Source: Allodiplogaster sudhausi (lineage: Eukaryota > Nematoda > Chromadorea > Rhabditida > Diplogasteridae). Taken from it: a stretch of DNA of 64,000 bases. The DNA lies in NCBI GenBank assembly GCA_945643635.1, contig CALZFC010000140.1, positions 60,001 to 124,000 of the forward strand. The letters run 5' to 3'. Every line of letters starts with the position of its first letter. Within the stretch, counting starts at the first letter, position 1. This document shows, in pieces, positions 43,795 to 58,700 of the stretch. The position numbers and the translations under genes are program-made. Under the pieces are notes generated by a model. That model was given only the letters and a program-made list of their open reading frames with translations, made no database searches and was not told the origin of the DNA.

Positions 43795-46700
43795 ACCCCC
43801 TGCCAGTTGACGAGGACCGGGCATTCCGGGAAGTCAGCTGGCGGGGGGAAAGGAGAGCGTACTGCTCTCTGAACCCCCTGCCAGTTGACGAGGACCGGGC
43901 ATTCCGGGAAGTCAGCTGGCGGGGGGAAAGGAGAGCGTACTGCTCTCTGAACTCCCTGCCAGTTGACGAGGACCGGGCATTCCGGGAAGTCAGCTGGCGG
44001 GGGGAAAGGAGAGCGTACTGCTCTCTGAACTCCCTGCCAGTTGACGAGGACCGGGCATTCCTTGAAGTCAGCTGGCGGGGGGAAAGGAGAGCGTACTGCT
44101 CTCTGAACCCCCTGCCAGTTGACGAGGACCGGGCATTCCGGGAAGTCAGCTGGCGGGGGGAAAGGAGAGCGTACTGCTCTCTGAACCCCCTGCCAGTTGA
44201 CGAGGACCGGGCATTCCGGGAAGTCAGCTGGCGGGGGGAAAGGAGAGCGTACTGCTCTCTGAACCCCCTGCCAGTTGACGAGGACCGGGCATTCCGGGAT
44301 GTCAGCTGGCGGGGGGAAAGGAGAGCGTACTGCTCTCTGAACCCCCTGCCAGTTGACGAGGACCTAGCATTTCGGGAAGTCAGCTGGCGGATGGAAAGGA
44401 GAGCGTACTGCTCTCTGAACCCCCTGCCAGTTGACGAGGACCGGGCATTCCGGGAAGTCAGCTGGCGGGGGGAAAGGAGAGCGTACTGCTCTCTGAACCC
44501 CCTGCCAGTTGACGAGGACCGGGCATTCCGGGAAGTCAGCTGGCGGGGGGAAAGGAGAGCGTACTGCTCTCTGAACCCCCTGCCAGTTGACGAGGACCGG
44601 GCATTCCGGGAAGTCAGCTGGCAGGGGGAAAGGAGAGCGTACTGCTCTCTGAACCCCCTGCCAGTTGACGAGGACCGGGCATTCCGGGAAGTCAGCTGGC
44701 GGGGGGAAAGGAGAGCGTACTGCTCTCTGAACCCCCTGCCAGTTGACGAGGACCGGGCATTCCGGGAAGTCAGCTGGCGGGGGGAAAGGAGAGCGTACTG
44801 CTCTCTGAACCCCCTGCCAGTTGACGAGGACCGGGCATTCCTTGAAGTCAGCTGGCGGGGGGAAAGGAGAGCGTACTGCTCTCTGAACCCCTTGCCAGTT
44901 GACGAGGACCGGGCATTCCGGGAAGTCAGCTGGCGGGGGGAAAGGAGAGCGTACTGCTCTCTGAACCCCCTGCCAGTTGACGAGGACCGGGCATTCCGGG
45001 AAGTCAGCTGGCGGGGGGAAAGGAGAGCGTACTGCTCTCTGAACCCCCTGCCAGTTGACGAGGACCGGGCATTCCGGGAAGTCAGCTGGCGGGGGGAAAG
45101 GAGAGCGTACTGCTCTCTGAACCCCCTGCCAGTTGACGAGGACCGGGCATTCCGGGATGTCAGCTGGCGGGGGGAAAGGAGAGCGTACTGCTCTCTGAAC
45201 CCCCTGCCAGTTGACGAGGACCTAGCATTTCGGGAAGTCAGCTGGCGGATGGAAAGGAGAGCGTACTGCTCTCTGAACCCCCTGCCAGTTGACGAGGACC
45301 GGGCATTCCGGGAAGTCAGCTGGCGGGGGGAAAGGAGAGCGTACTGCTCTCTGAACCCCCTGCCAGTTGACGAGGACCGGGCATTCCGGGAAGTCAGCTG
45401 GCGGGGGGAAAGGAGAGCGTACTGCTCTCTGAACCCCCTGCCAGTTGACGAGGACCGGGCATTCCGGGAAGTCAGCTGGCAGGGGGAAAGGAGAGCGTAC
45501 TGCTCTCTGAACCCCCTGCCAGTTGACGAGGACCGGGCATTCCGGGAAGTCAGCTGGCGGGGGGAAAGGAGAGCGTACTGCTCTCTGAACCCCCTGCCAG
45601 TTGACGAGGACCGGGCATTCCGGGAAGTCAGCTGGCGGGGGGAAAGGAGAGCGTACTGCTCTCTGAACCCCCTGCCAGTTGACGAGGACCGGGCATTCCT
45701 TGAAGTCAGCTGGCGGGGGGAAAGGAGAGCGTACTGCTCTCTGAACCCCCTGCCAGTTGACGAGGACCGGGCATTCCGGGAAGTCAGCTGGCGGGGGGAA
45801 AGGAGAGCGTACTGCTCTCTGAACCCCCTGCCAGTTGACGAGGACCGGGCATTCCGGGAAGTCAGCTGGCGGGGGGAAAGGAGAGCGTACTGCTCTCTGA
45901 ACCCCCTGCCAGTTGACGAGGACCGGGCATTCCGGGAAGTCAGCTGGCGGGGGGAAAGGAGAGCGTACTGCTCTCTGAACCCCCTGCCAGTTGACGAGGA
46001 CCTAGCATTTCGGGAAGTCAGCTGGCGGATGGAAAGGAGAGCGTACTGCTCTCTGAACCCTCTGCCAGTTGACGAGGACCGGGCATTCCGGGAAGTCAGC
46101 TGGCGGGGGGAAAGGAGAGCGTACTGCTCTCTGAACCCCCTGCCAGTTGACGAGGACCGGGCATTCCGGGATGTCAGCTGGCGGGGGGAAAGGAGAGCGT
46201 ACTGCTCTCTGAACCCCCTGCCAGTTGACGAGGACCTAGCATTTCGGGAAGTCAGCTGGCGGATGGAAAGGAGAGCGTACTGCTCTCTGAACCCCCTGCC
46301 AGTTGACGAGGACCGGGCATTCCGGGAAGTCAGCTGGCGGGGGGAAAGGAGAGCGTACTGCTCTCTGAACCCCCTGCCAGTTGACGAGGACCGGGCATTC
46401 CGGGAAGTCAGCTGGCGGGGGGAAAGGAGAGCGTACTGCTCTGTGAACCCCCTGCCAGTTGACGAGGACCGGGCATTCCGGGAAGTCAGCTGGCAGGGGG
46501 AAAGGAGAGCGTACTGCTCTCTGAACCCCCTGCCAGTTGACAAGGACCGGGCATTCCGGGAAGTCAGCTGGCGGGGGGAAAGGAGAGCGTACTGCTCTCT
46601 GAACCCCCTGCCAGTTGACGAGGACCGGGCATTCCGGGAAGTCAGCTGGCGGGGGGAAAGGAGAGCGTACTGCTCTCTGAACCCCCTGCCAGTTGACGAG

Positions 46701-49700
46701 GACCGGGCATTCCTTGAAGTCAGCTGGCGGGGGGAAAGGAGAGCGTACTGCTCTCTGAACCCCCTGCCAGTTGACGAGGACCGGGCATTCCTTGAAGTCA
46801 GCTGGCGGGGGGAAAGGAGAGCGTACTGCTCTCTGAACCCCCTGCCAGTTGACGAGGACCGGGCATTCCGGGAAGTCAGCTGGCGGGGGGAAAGGAGAGC
46901 GTACTGCTCTCTGAACCCCCTGCCAGTTGACGAGGACCGGGCATTCCGGGAAGTCAGCTGGCGGGGGGAAAGGAGAGCGTACTGCTCTCTGAACCCCCTG
47001 CCAGTTGACGAGGACCGGGCATTCCGGGAAGTCAGCTGGCGGGGGGAAAGGAGAGCGTACTGCTCTCTGAACCCCCTGCCAGTTGACGAGGACCGGGCAT
47101 TCCGGGATGTCAGCTGGCGGGGGGAAAGGAGAGCGTACTGCTCTCTGAACCCCCTGCCAGTTGACGAGGACCTAGCATTTCGGGAAGTCAGCTGGCGGAT
47201 GGAAAGGAGAGCGTACTGCTCTCTGAACCCCCTGCCAGTTGACGAGGACCGGGCATTCCGGGAAGTCAGCTGGCGGGGGGAAAGGAGAGCGTACTGCTCT
47301 CTGAACCCCCTGCCAGTTGACGAGGACCGGGCATTCCGGGAAGTCAGCTGGCGGGGGAAAGGAGAGCGTACTGCTCTCTGAACCCCCTGCCAGTTGACGA
47401 GGACCGGGCATTCCGGGAAGTCAGCTGGCAGGGGGAAAGGAGAGCGTACTGCTCTCTGAACCCCCTGCCAGTTGACGAGGACCGGGCATTCCGGGAAGTC
47501 AGCTGGCGGGGGGAAAGGAGAGCGTACTGCTCTCTGAACCCCCTGCCAGTTGACGAGGACCGGGCATTCCGGGAAGTCAGCTGGCGGGGGGAAAGGAGAG
47601 CGTACTGCTCTCTGAACCCCCTGCCAGTTGACGAGGACCGGGCATTCCTTGAAGTCAGCTGGCGGGGGGAAAGGAGAGCGTACTGCTCTCTGAACCCCCT
47701 GCCAGTTGACGAGGACCGGGCATTCCGGGAAGTCAGCTGGCGGGGGGAAAGGAGAGCGTACTGCTCTCTGAACCCCCTGCCAGTTGACGAGGACCGGGCA
47801 TTCCGGGAAGTCAGCTGGCGGGGGGAAAGGAGAGCGTACTGCTCTCTGAACCCCCTGCCAGTTGACGAGGACCGGGCATTCCGGGAAGTCAGCTGGCGGG
47901 GGGAAAGGAGAGCGTACTGCTCTCTGAACCCCCTGCCAGTTGACGAGGACCTAGCATTTCGGGAAGTCAGCTGGCGGATGGAAAGGAGAGCGTACTGCTC
48001 TCTGAACCCTCTGCCAGTTGACGAGGACCGGGCATTCCGGGAAGTCAGCTGGCGGGGGGAAAGGAGAGCGTACTGCTCTCTGAACCCCCTGCCAGTTGAC
48101 GAGGACCGGGCATTCCGGGAAGTCAGCTGGCGGGGGGAAAGGAGAGCGTACTGCTCTCTGAACCCCCTGCCAGTTGACGAGGACCTAGCATTTCGGGAAG
48201 TCAGCTGGCGGATGGAAAGGAGAGCGTACTGCTCTCTGAACCCCTGCCAGTTGACGAGGACCGGGCATTCCGGGAAGTCAGCTGGCGGGGGGAAAGGAGA
48301 GCGTACTGCTCTCTGAACCCCCTGCCAGTTGACGAGGACCGGGCATTCCGGGAAGTCAGCTGGCGGGGGGAAAGGAGAGCGTACTGCTCTGTGAACCCCC
48401 TGCCAGTTGACGAGGACCGGGCATTCCGGGAAGTCAGCTGGCAGGGGGAAAGGAGAGCGTACTGCTCTCTGAACCCCCTGCCAGTTGACGAGGACCGGGC
48501 ATTCCGGGAAGTCAGCTGGCGGGGGGAAAGGAGAGCGTACTGCTCTCTGAACCCCCTGCCAGTTGACGAGGACCGGGCATTCCGGGAAGTCAGCTGGCGG
48601 GGGGAAAGGAGAGCGTACTGCTCTCTGAACCCCCTGCCAGTTGACGAGGACCGGGCATTCCTTGAAGTCAGCTGGCGGGGGGAAAGGAGAGCGTACTGCT
48701 CTCTGAACCCCCTGCCAGTTGACGAGGACCGGGCATTCCTTGAAGTCAGCTGGCGGGGGGAAAGGAGAGCGTACTGCTCTCTGAACCCCTGCCAGTTGAC
48801 GAGGACCGGGCATTCCGGGAAGTCAGCTGGCGGGGGGAAAGGAGAGCGTACTGCTCTCTGAACCCCCTGCCAGTTGACGAGGACCGGGCATTCCGGGAAG
48901 TCAGCTGGCGGGGGGAAAGGAGAGCGTACTGCTCTCTGAACCCCCTGCCAGTTGACGAGGACCGGGCATTCCGGGAAGTCAGCTGGCGGGGGGAAAGGAG
49001 AGCGTACTGCTCTCTGAACCCCCTGCCAGTTGACGAGGACCGGGCATTCCGGGAAGTCAGCTGGCGGGGGGAAAGGAGAGCGTACTGCTCTCTGAACCCC
49101 CTGCCAGTTGACGAGGACCGGGCATTTCGGGAAGTCAGCTGGCGGGGGGAAAGGAGAGCGTACTGCTCTCTGAACCCCCTGCCAGTTGACGAGGACCGGG
49201 CATTCCGGGAAGTCAGCTGGCGGGGGGAAAGGAGAGCGTACTGCTCTCTGAACCCCCTGCCAGTTGACGAGGACCGGGCATTCCGGGAAGTCAGCTGGCG
49301 GGGGGAAAGGAGAGCGTACTGCTCTCTGAACCCCCTGCCAGTTGACGAGGACCGGGCATTCCGGGAAGTCAGCTGGCGGGGGAAAGGAGAGCGTACTGCT
49401 CTCTGAACCCCCTGCCAGTTGACGAGGACCGGGCATTCCGGGAAGTCAGCTGGCGGGGGGAAAGGAGAGCGTACTGCTCTCTGAACCCCCTGCCAGTTGA
49501 CGAGGACCGGGCATTCCGGGAAGTCAGCTGGCGGGGGGAAAGGAGAGCGTACTGCTCTCTGAACCCCCTGCCAGTTGACGAGGACCGGGCATTCCTTGAA
49601 GTCAGCTGGCGGGGGGAAAGGAGAGCGTACTGCTCTCTGAACCCCCTGCCAGTTGACGAGGACCGGGCATTCCGGGAAGTCAGCTGGCGGGGGGAAAGGA

Positions 49701-52700
49701 GAGCGTACTGCTCTCTGAACCCCCTGCCAGTTGACGAGGACCGGGCATTCCGGGAAGTCAGCTGGCGGGGGGAAAGGAGAGCGTACTGCTCTCTGAACCC
49801 CCTGCCAGTTGACGAGGACCGGGCATTCCGGGAAGTCAGCTGGCGGGGGGAAAGGAGAGCGTACTGCTCTCTGAACCCCCTGCCAGTTGACGAGGACCGG
49901 GCATTCCGGGAAGTCAGCTGGCGGGGGGAAAGGAGAGCGTACTGCTCTCTGAACCCCCTGCCAGTTGACGAGGACCGGGCATTCCGGGAAGTCAGCTGGC
50001 GGGGGGAAAGGAGAGCGTACTGCTCTCTGAACCCCCTGCCAGTTGACGAGGACCGGGCATTCCGGGAAGTCAGCTGGCGGGGGGAAAGGAGAGCGTACTG
50101 CTCTCTGAACCCCCTGCCAGTTGACGAGGACCGGGCATTCCGGGAAGTCAGCTGGCGGGGGGAAAGGAGAGCGTACTGCTCTCTGAACCCCCTGCCAGTT
50201 GACGAGGACCGGGCATTCCGGGAAGTCAGCTGGCGGGGGGAAAGGAGAGCGTACTGCTCTCTGAACCCCCTGCCAGTTGACGAGGACCGGGCATTCCGGG
50301 AAGTCAGCTGGCGGGGGGAAAGGAGAGCGTACTGCTCTCTGAACCCCCTGCCAGTTGACGAGGACCGGGCATTCCGGGAAGTCAGCTGGCGGGGGGAAAG
50401 GAGAGCGTACTGCTCTCTGAACCCCCTGCCAGTTGACGAGGACCGGGCATTCCGGAAGTCAGCTGGCGGGGGGAAAGGAGAGCGTACTGCTCTCTGAACC
50501 CCCTGCCAGTTGACGAGGACCGGGCATTCCGGGAAGTCAGCTGGCGGGGGGAAAGGAGAGCGTACTGCTCTCTGAACCCCCTGCCAGTTGACGAGGACCG
50601 GGCATTCCGGGAAGTCAGCTGGCGGGGGGAAAGGAGAGCGTACTGCTCTCTGAACCCCCTGCCAGTTGACGAGGACCGGGCATTCCGGGAAGTCAGCTGG
50701 CGGGGGGAAAGGAGAGCGTACTGCTCTCTGAACCCCCTGCCAGTTGACGAGGACCGGGCATTCCGGGAAGTCAGCTGGCGGGGGGAAAGGAGAGCGTACT
50801 GCTCTCTGAACCCCCTGCCAGTTGACGAGGACCGGGCATTCCGGGAAGTCAGCTGGCGGGGGGAAAGGAGAGCGTACTGCTCTCTGAACTCCCTGCCAGT
50901 TGACGAGGACCGGGCATTCCGGGAAGTCAGCTGGCGGGGGGAAAGGAGAGCGTACTGCTCTCTGAACCCCCTGCCAGTTGACGAGGACCGGGCATTCCGG
51001 AAGTCAGCTGGCGGGGGGAAAGGAGAGCGTACTGCTCTCTGAACCCCTTGCCAGTTGACGAGGACCGGGCATTCCGGGAAGTCAGCTGGCGGGGGGAAAG
51101 GAGAGCGTACTGCTCTCTGAACCCCCTGCCAGTTGACGAGGACCGGGCATTCCGGGAAGTCAGCTGGCGGGGGGAAAGGAGAGCGTACTGCTCTCTGAAC
51201 CCCCTGCCAGTTGACGAGGACCGGGCATTCCGGAAGTCAGCTGGCGGGGGGAAAGGAGAGCGTACTGCTCTCTGAACCCCCTGCCAGTTGACGAGGACCG
51301 GGCATTCCGGGAAGTCAGCTGGCGGGGGGAAAGGAGAGCGTACTGCTCTCTGAACCCCCTGCCAGTTGACGAGGACCGGGCATTCCGGGAAGTCAGCTGG
51401 CGGGGGGAAAGGAGAGCGTACTGCTCTCTGAACCCCCTGCCAGTTGACGAGGACCGGGCATTCCGGGAAGTCAGCTGGCGGGGGGAAAGGAGAGCGTACT
51501 GCTCTCTGAACCCCCTGCCAGTTGACGAGGACCGGGCATTCCGGGAAGTCAGCTGGCGGGGGGAAAGGAGAGCGTACTGCTCTCTGAACCCCCTGCCAGT
51601 TGACGAGGACCGGGCATTCCGGAAGTCAGCTGGCGGGGGGAAAGGAGAGCGTACTGCTCTCTGAACCCCTGCCAGTTGACGAGGACCGGGCATTCCGGGA
51701 AGTCAGCTGGCGGGGGGAAAGGAGAGCGTACTGCTCTCTGAACCCCCTGCCAGTTGACGAGGACCGGGCATTCCGGGAAGTCAGCTGGCGGGGGGAAAGG
51801 AGAGCGTACTGCTCTCTGAACCCCCTGCCAGTTGACGAGGACCGGGCATTCCGGGAAGTCAGCTGGCGGGGGGAAAGGAGAGCGTACTGCTCTCTGAACC
51901 CCCTGCCAGTTGACGAGGACCGGGCATTCCGGGAAGTCAGCTGGCGGGGGGAAAGGAGAGCGTACTGCTCTCTGAACCCCCTGCCAGTTGACGAGGACCG
52001 GGCATTCCGGGAAGTCAGCTGGCGGGGGGAAAGGAGAGCGTACTGCTCTCTGAACCCCCTGCCAGTTGACGAGGACCGGGCATTCCGGGAAGTCAGCTGG
52101 CGGGGGGAAAGGAGAGCGTACTGCTCTCTGAACCCCCTGCCAGTTGACGAGGACCGGGCATTCCGGGAAGTCAGCTGGCGGGGGGAAAGGAGAGCGTACT
52201 GCTCTCTGAACCCCCTGCCAGTTGACGAGGACCGGGCATTCCGGGAAGTCAGCTGGCGGGGGGAAAGGAGAGCGTACTGCTCTCTGAACCCCCTGCCAGT
52301 TGACGAGGACCGGGCATTCCTTGAAGTCAGCTGGCGGGGGGAAAGGAGAGCGTACTGCTCTCTGAACCCCCTGCCAGTTGACGAGGACCGGGCATTCCGG
52401 GAAGTCAGCTGGCGGGGGGAAAGGAGAGCGTACTGCTCTCTGAACCCCCTGCCAGTTGACGAGGACCGGGCATTCCGGGAAGTCAGCTGGCGGGGGGAAA
52501 GGAGAGCGTACTGCTCTCTGAACCCCCTGCCAGTTGACGAGGACCGGGCATTCCGGGAAGTCAGCTGGCGGGGGGAAAGGAGAGCGTACTGCTCTCTGAA
52601 CCCCCTGCCAGTTGACGAGGACCGGGCATTCCGGGAAGTCAGCTGGCGGGGGAAAGGAGAGCGTACTGCTCTCTGAACCCCCTGCCAGTTGACGAGGACC

Positions 52701-55700
52701 GGGCATTCCGGGAAGTCAGCTGGCGGGGGGAAAGGAGAGCGTACTGCTCTCTGAACCCCCTGCCAGTTGACGAGGACCGGGCATTCCGGGAAGTCAGCTG
52801 GCGGGGGGAAAGGAGAGCGTACTGCTCTCTGAACCCCCTGCCAGTTGACGAGGACCGGGCATTCCGGGAAGTCAGCTGGCAGGGGGAAAGGAGAGCGTAC
52901 TGCTCTCTGAACCCCCTGCCAGTTGACGAGGACCGGGCATTCCGGGAAGTCAGCTGGGGGGGGAAAGGAGAGCGTACTGCTCTCTGAACCCCCTGCCAGT
53001 TGACGAGGACCGGGCATTCCGGGAAGTCAGCTGGCGGGGGGAAAGGAGAGCGTACTGCTCTCTGAACCCCCTGCCAGTTGACGAGGACCGGGCATTCCGG
53101 GAAGTCAGCTGGCGGGGGGAAAGGAGAGCGTACTGCTCTCTGAACCCCCTGCCAGTTGACGAGGACCGGGCATTCCGGGAAGTCAGCTGGCGGGGGGAAA
53201 GGAGAGCGTACTGCTCTCTGAACCCCCTGCCAGTTGACGAGGACCGGGCATTCCGGGAAGTCAGCTGGCGGGGGGAAAGGAGAGCGTACTGCTCTCTGAA
53301 CCCCCTGCCAGTTGACGAGGACCGGGCATTCCTTGAAGTCAGCTGGCGGGGGGAAAGGAGAGCGTACTGCTCTCTGAACCCCCTGCCAGTTGACGAGGAC
53401 CGGGCATTCCGGGAAGTCAGCTGGCGGGGGGAAAGGAGAGCGTACTGCTCTCTGAACCCCCTGCCAGTTGACGAGGACCGGGCATTCCGGGAAGTCAGCT
53501 GGCGGGGGGAAAGGAGAGCGTACTGCTCTCTGAACCCCCTGCCAGTTGACGAGGACCGGGCATTCCGGGAAGTCAGCTGGCGGGGGGAAAGGAGAGCGTA
53601 CTGCTCTCTGAACCCCCTGCCAGTTGACGAGGACCGGGCATTCCGGGAAGTCAGCTGGCGGGGGGAAAGGAGAGCGTACTGCTCTCTGAACCCCCTGCCA
53701 GTTGACGAGGACCGGGCATTCCGGGAAGTCAGCTGGCGGGGGGAAAGGAGAGCGTACTGCTCTCTGAACCCCTGCCAGTTGACGAGGACCGGGCATTCCG
53801 GGAAGTCAGCTGGCGGGGGGAAAGGAGAGCGTACTGCTCTCTGAACCCCCTGCCAGTTGACGAGGACCGGGCATTCCGGGAAGTCAGCTGGCGGGGGGAA
53901 AGGAGAGCGTACTGCTCTCTGAACCCCCTGCCAGTTGACGAGGACCGGGCATTCCGGGAAGTCAGCTGGCGGGGGGAAAGGAGAGCGTACTGCTCTCTGA
54001 ACCCCCTGCCAGTTGACGAGGACCGGGCATTCCGGGAAGTCAGCTGGCGGGGGGAAAGGAGAGCGTACTGCTCTCTGAACCCCCTGCCAGTTGACGAGGA
54101 CCGGGCATTCCGGGAAGTCAGCTGGCGGGGGGAAAGGAGAGCGTACTGCTCTCTGAACCCCCTGCCAGTTGACGAGGACCGGGCATTCCGGGAAGTCAGC
54201 TGGCGGGGGGAAAGGAGAGCGTACTGCTCTCTGAACCCCCTGCCAGTTGACGAGGACCGGGCATTCCGGGAAGTCAGCTGGCGGGGGGAAAGGAGAGCGT
54301 ACTGCTCTCTGAACCCCCTGCCAGTTGACGAGGACCGGGCATTCCGGGAAGTCAGCTGGCGGGGGGAAAGGAGAGCGTACTGCTCTCTGAACCCCCTGCC
54401 AGTTGACGAGGACCGGGCATTCCGGGAAGTCAGCTGGCGGGGGGAAAGGAGAGCGTACTGCTCTCTGAACCCCCTGCCAGTTGACGAGGACCGGGCATTC
54501 CGGGAAGTCAGCTGGCGGGGGGAAAGGAGAGCGTACTGCTCTCTGAACCCCCTGCCAGTTGACGAGGACCGGGCATTCCGGGAAGTCAGCTGGCGGGGGG
54601 AAAGGAGAGCGTACTGCTCTCTGAACCCCCTGCCAGTTGACGAGGACCGGGCATTCCGGGAAGTCAGCTGGCGGGGGGAAAGGAGAGCGTACTGCTCTCT
54701 GAACCCCCTGCCAGTTGACGAGGACCGGGCATTCCGGGAAGTCAGCTGGCGGGGGGAAAGGAGAGCGTACTGCTCTCTGAACCCCCTGCCAGTTGACGAG
54801 GACCGGGCATTCCGGGAAGTCAGCTGGCGGGGGGAAAGGAGAGCGTACTGCTCTCTGAACCCCCTGCCAGTTGACGAGGACCGGGCATTCCGGGAAGTCA
54901 GCTGGCGGGGGGAAAGGAGAGCGTACTGCTCTCTGAACCCCCTGCCAGTTGACGAGGACCGGGCATTCCGGGAAGTCAGCTGGCGGGGGGAAAGGAGAGC
55001 GTACTGCTCTCTGAACCCCCTGCCAGTTGACGAGGACCGGGCATTCCGGGAAGTCAGCTGGCGGGGGGAAAGGAGAGCGTACTGCTCTCTGAACCCCCTG
55101 CCAGTTGACGAGGACCGGGCATTCCGGGAAGTCAGCTGGCGGGGGGAAAGGAGAGCGTACTGCTCTCTGAACCCCCTGCCAGTTGACGAGGACCGGGCAT
55201 TCCGGGAAGTCAGCTGGCGGGGGGAAAGGAGAGCGTACTGCTCTCTGAACCCCCTGCCAGTTGACGAGGACCGGGCATTCCGGGAAGTCAGCTGGCGGGG
55301 GGAAAGGAGAGCGTACTGCTCTCTGAACCCCCTGCCAGTTGACGAGGACCGGGCATTCCGGGAAGTCAGCTGGCGGGGGGAAAGGAGAGCGTACTGCTCT
55401 CTGAACCCCCTGCCAGTTGACGAGGACCGGGCATTCCGGGAAGTCAGCTGGCGGGGGGAAAGGAGAGCGTACTGCTCTCTGAACCCCCTGCCAGTTGACG
55501 AGGACCGGGCATTCCGGGAAGTCAGCTGGCGGGGGGAAAGGAGAGCGTACTGCTCTCTGAACCCCCTGCCAGTTGACGAGGACCGGGCATTCCGGGAAGT
55601 CAGCTGGCGGGGGGAAAGGAGAGCGTACTGCTCTCTGAACCCCCTGCCAGTTGACGAGGACCGGGCATTCCGGGAAGTCAGCTGGCGGGGGGAAAGGAGA

Positions 55701-58700
55701 GCGTACTGCTCTCTGAACCCCCTGCCAGTTGACGAGGACCGGGCATTCCGGGAAGTCAGCTGGCGGGGGGAAAGGAGAGCGTACTGCTCTCTGAACCCCC
55801 TGCCAGTTGACGAGGACCGGGCATTCCGGGAAGTCAGCTGGCGGGGGGAAAGGAGAGCGTACTGCTCTCTGAACCCCCTGCCAGTTGACGAGGACCGGGC
55901 ATTCCGGGAAGTCAGCTGGCGGGGGGAAAGGAGAGCGTACTGCTCTCTGAACCCCCTGCCAGTTGACGAGGACCGGGCATTCCGGGAAGTCAGCTGGCGG
56001 GGGGAAAGGAGAGCGTACTGCTCTCTGAACCCCCTGCCAGTTGACGAGGACCGGGCATTCCGGGAAGTCAGCTGGCGGGGGGAAAGGAGAGCGTACTGCT
56101 CTCTGAACCCCCTGCCAGTTGACGAGGACCGGGCATTCCGGGAAGTCAGCTGGCGGGGGGAAAGGAGAGCGTACTGCTCTCTGAACCCCCTGCCAGTTGA
56201 CGAGGACCGGGCATTCCGGGAAGTCAGCTGGCGGGGGGAAAGGAGAGCGTACTGCTCTCTGAACCCCCTGCCAGTTGACGAGGACCGGGCATTCCGGGAA
56301 GTCAGCTGGCGGGGGGAAAGGAGAGCGTACTGCTCTCTGAACCCCCTGCCAGTTGACGAGGACCGGGCATTCCGGGAAGTCAGCTGGCGGGGGGAAAGGA
56401 GAGCGTACTGCTCTCTGAACCCCCTGCCAGTTGACGAGGACCGGGCATTCCGGGAAGTCAGCTGGCGGGGGGAAAGGAGAGCGTACTGCTCTCTGAACCC
56501 CCTGCCAGTTGACGAGGACCGGGCATTCCGGGAAGTCAGCTGGCGGGGGGAAAGGAGAGCGTACTGCTCTCTGAACCCCCTGCCAGTTGACGAGGACCGG
56601 GCATTCCGGGAAGTCAGCTGGCGGGGGGAAAGGAGAGCGTACTGCTCTCTGAACCCCCTGCCAGTTGACGAGGACCGGGCATTCCGGGAAGTCAGCTGGC
56701 GGGGGGAAAGGAGAGCGTACTGCTCTCTGAACCCCCTGCCAGTTGACGAGGACCGGGCATTCCGGGAAGTCAGCTGGCGGGGGGAAAGGAGAGCGTACTG
56801 CTCTCTGAACCCCCTGCCAGTTGACGAGGACCGGGCATTCCGGGAAGTCAGCTGGCGGGGGGAAAGGAGAGCGTACTGCTCTCTGAACCCCCTGCCAGTT
56901 GACGAGGACCGGGCATTCCGGGAAGTCAGCTGGCGGGGGGAAAGGAGAGCGTACTGCTCTCTGAACCCCCTGCCAGTTGACGAGGACCGGGCATTCCGGG
57001 AAGTCAGCTGGCGGGGGGAAAGGAGAGCGTACTGCTCTCTGAACCCCCTGCCAGTTGACGAGGACCGGGCATTCCGGGAAGTCAGCTGGCGGGGGAAAGG
57101 AGAGCGTACTGCTCTCTGAACCCCCTGCCAGTTGACGAGGACCGGGCATTCCGGGAAGTCAGCTGGCGGGGGGAAAGGAGAGCGTACTGCTCTCTGAACC
57201 CCCTGCCAGTTGACGAGGACCGGGCATTCCGGGAAGTCAGCTGGCGGGGGGAAAGGAGAGCGTACTGCTCTCTGAACCCCCTGCCAGTTGACGAGGACCG
57301 GGCATTCCGGGAAGTCAGCTGGCGGGGGGAAAGGAGAGCGTACTGCTCTCTGAACCCCCTGCCAGTTGACGAGGACCGGGCATTCCGGGAAGTCAGCTGG
57401 CGGGGGGAAAGGAGAGCGTACTGCTCTCTGAACCCCCTGCCAGTTGACGAGGACCGGGCATTCCGGGAAGTCAGCTGGCGGGGGGAAAGGAGAGCGTACT
57501 GCTCTCTGAACCCCCTGCCAGTTGACGAGGACCGGGCATTCCGGGAAGTCAGCTGGCGGGGGGAAAGGAGAGCGTACTGCTCTCTGAACCCCCTGCCAGT
57601 TGACGAGGACCGGGCATTCCGGGAAGTCAGCTGGCGGGGGGAAAGGAGAGCGTACTGCTCTCTGAACCCCTGCCAGTTGACGAGGACCGGGCATTCCGGG
57701 AAGTCAGCTGGCGGGGGGAAAGGAGAGCGTACTGCTCTCTGAACCCCCTGCCAGTTGACGAGGACCGGGCATTCCGGGAAGTCAGCTGGCGGGGGGAAAG
57801 GAGAGCGTACTGCTCTCTGAACCCCCTGCCAGTTGACGAGGACCGGGCATTCCGGGAAGTCAGCTGGCGGGGGGAAAGGAGAGCGTACTGCTCTCTGAAC
57901 CCCCTGCCAGTTGACGAGGACCGGGCATTCCGGGAAGTCAGCTGGCGGGGGGAAAGGAGAGCGTACTGCTCTCTGAACCCCCTGCCAGTTGACGAGGACC
58001 GGGCATTCCGGGAAGTCAGCTGGCGGGGGGAAAGGAGAGCGTACTGCTCTCTGAACCCCCTGCCAGTTGACGAGGACCGGGCATTCCGGGAAGTCAGCTG
58101 GCGGGGGGAAAGGAGAGCGTACTGCTCTCTGAACCCCCTGCCAGTTGACGAGGACCGGGCATTCCGGGAAGTCAGCTGGCGGGGGGAAAGGAGAGCGTAC
58201 TGCTCTCTGAACCCCCTGCCAGTTGACGAGGACCGGGCATTCCGGGAAGTCAGCTGGCGGGGGGAAAGGAGAGCGTACTGCTCTCTGAACCCCCTGCCAG
58301 TTGACGAGGACCGGGCATTCCGGGAAGTCAGCTGGCGGGGGGAAAGGAGAGCGTACTGCTCTCTGAACCCCCTGCCAGTTGACGAGGACCGGGCATTCCG
58401 GGAAGTCAGCTGGCGGGGGGAAAGGAGAGCGTACTGCTCTCTGAACCCCCTGCCAGTTGACGAGGACCGGGCATTCCGGGAAGTCAGCTGGCGGGGGGAA
58501 AGGAGAGCGTACTGCTCTCTGAACCCCCTGCCAGTTGACGAGGACCGGGCATTCCGGGAAGTCAGCTGGCGGGGGGAAAGGAGAGCGTACTGCTCTCTGA
58601 ACCCCCTGCCAGTTGACGAGGACCGGGCATTCCGGGAAGTCAGCTGGCGGGGGGAAAGGAGAGCGTACTGCTCTCTGAACCCCCTGCCAGTTGACGAGGA

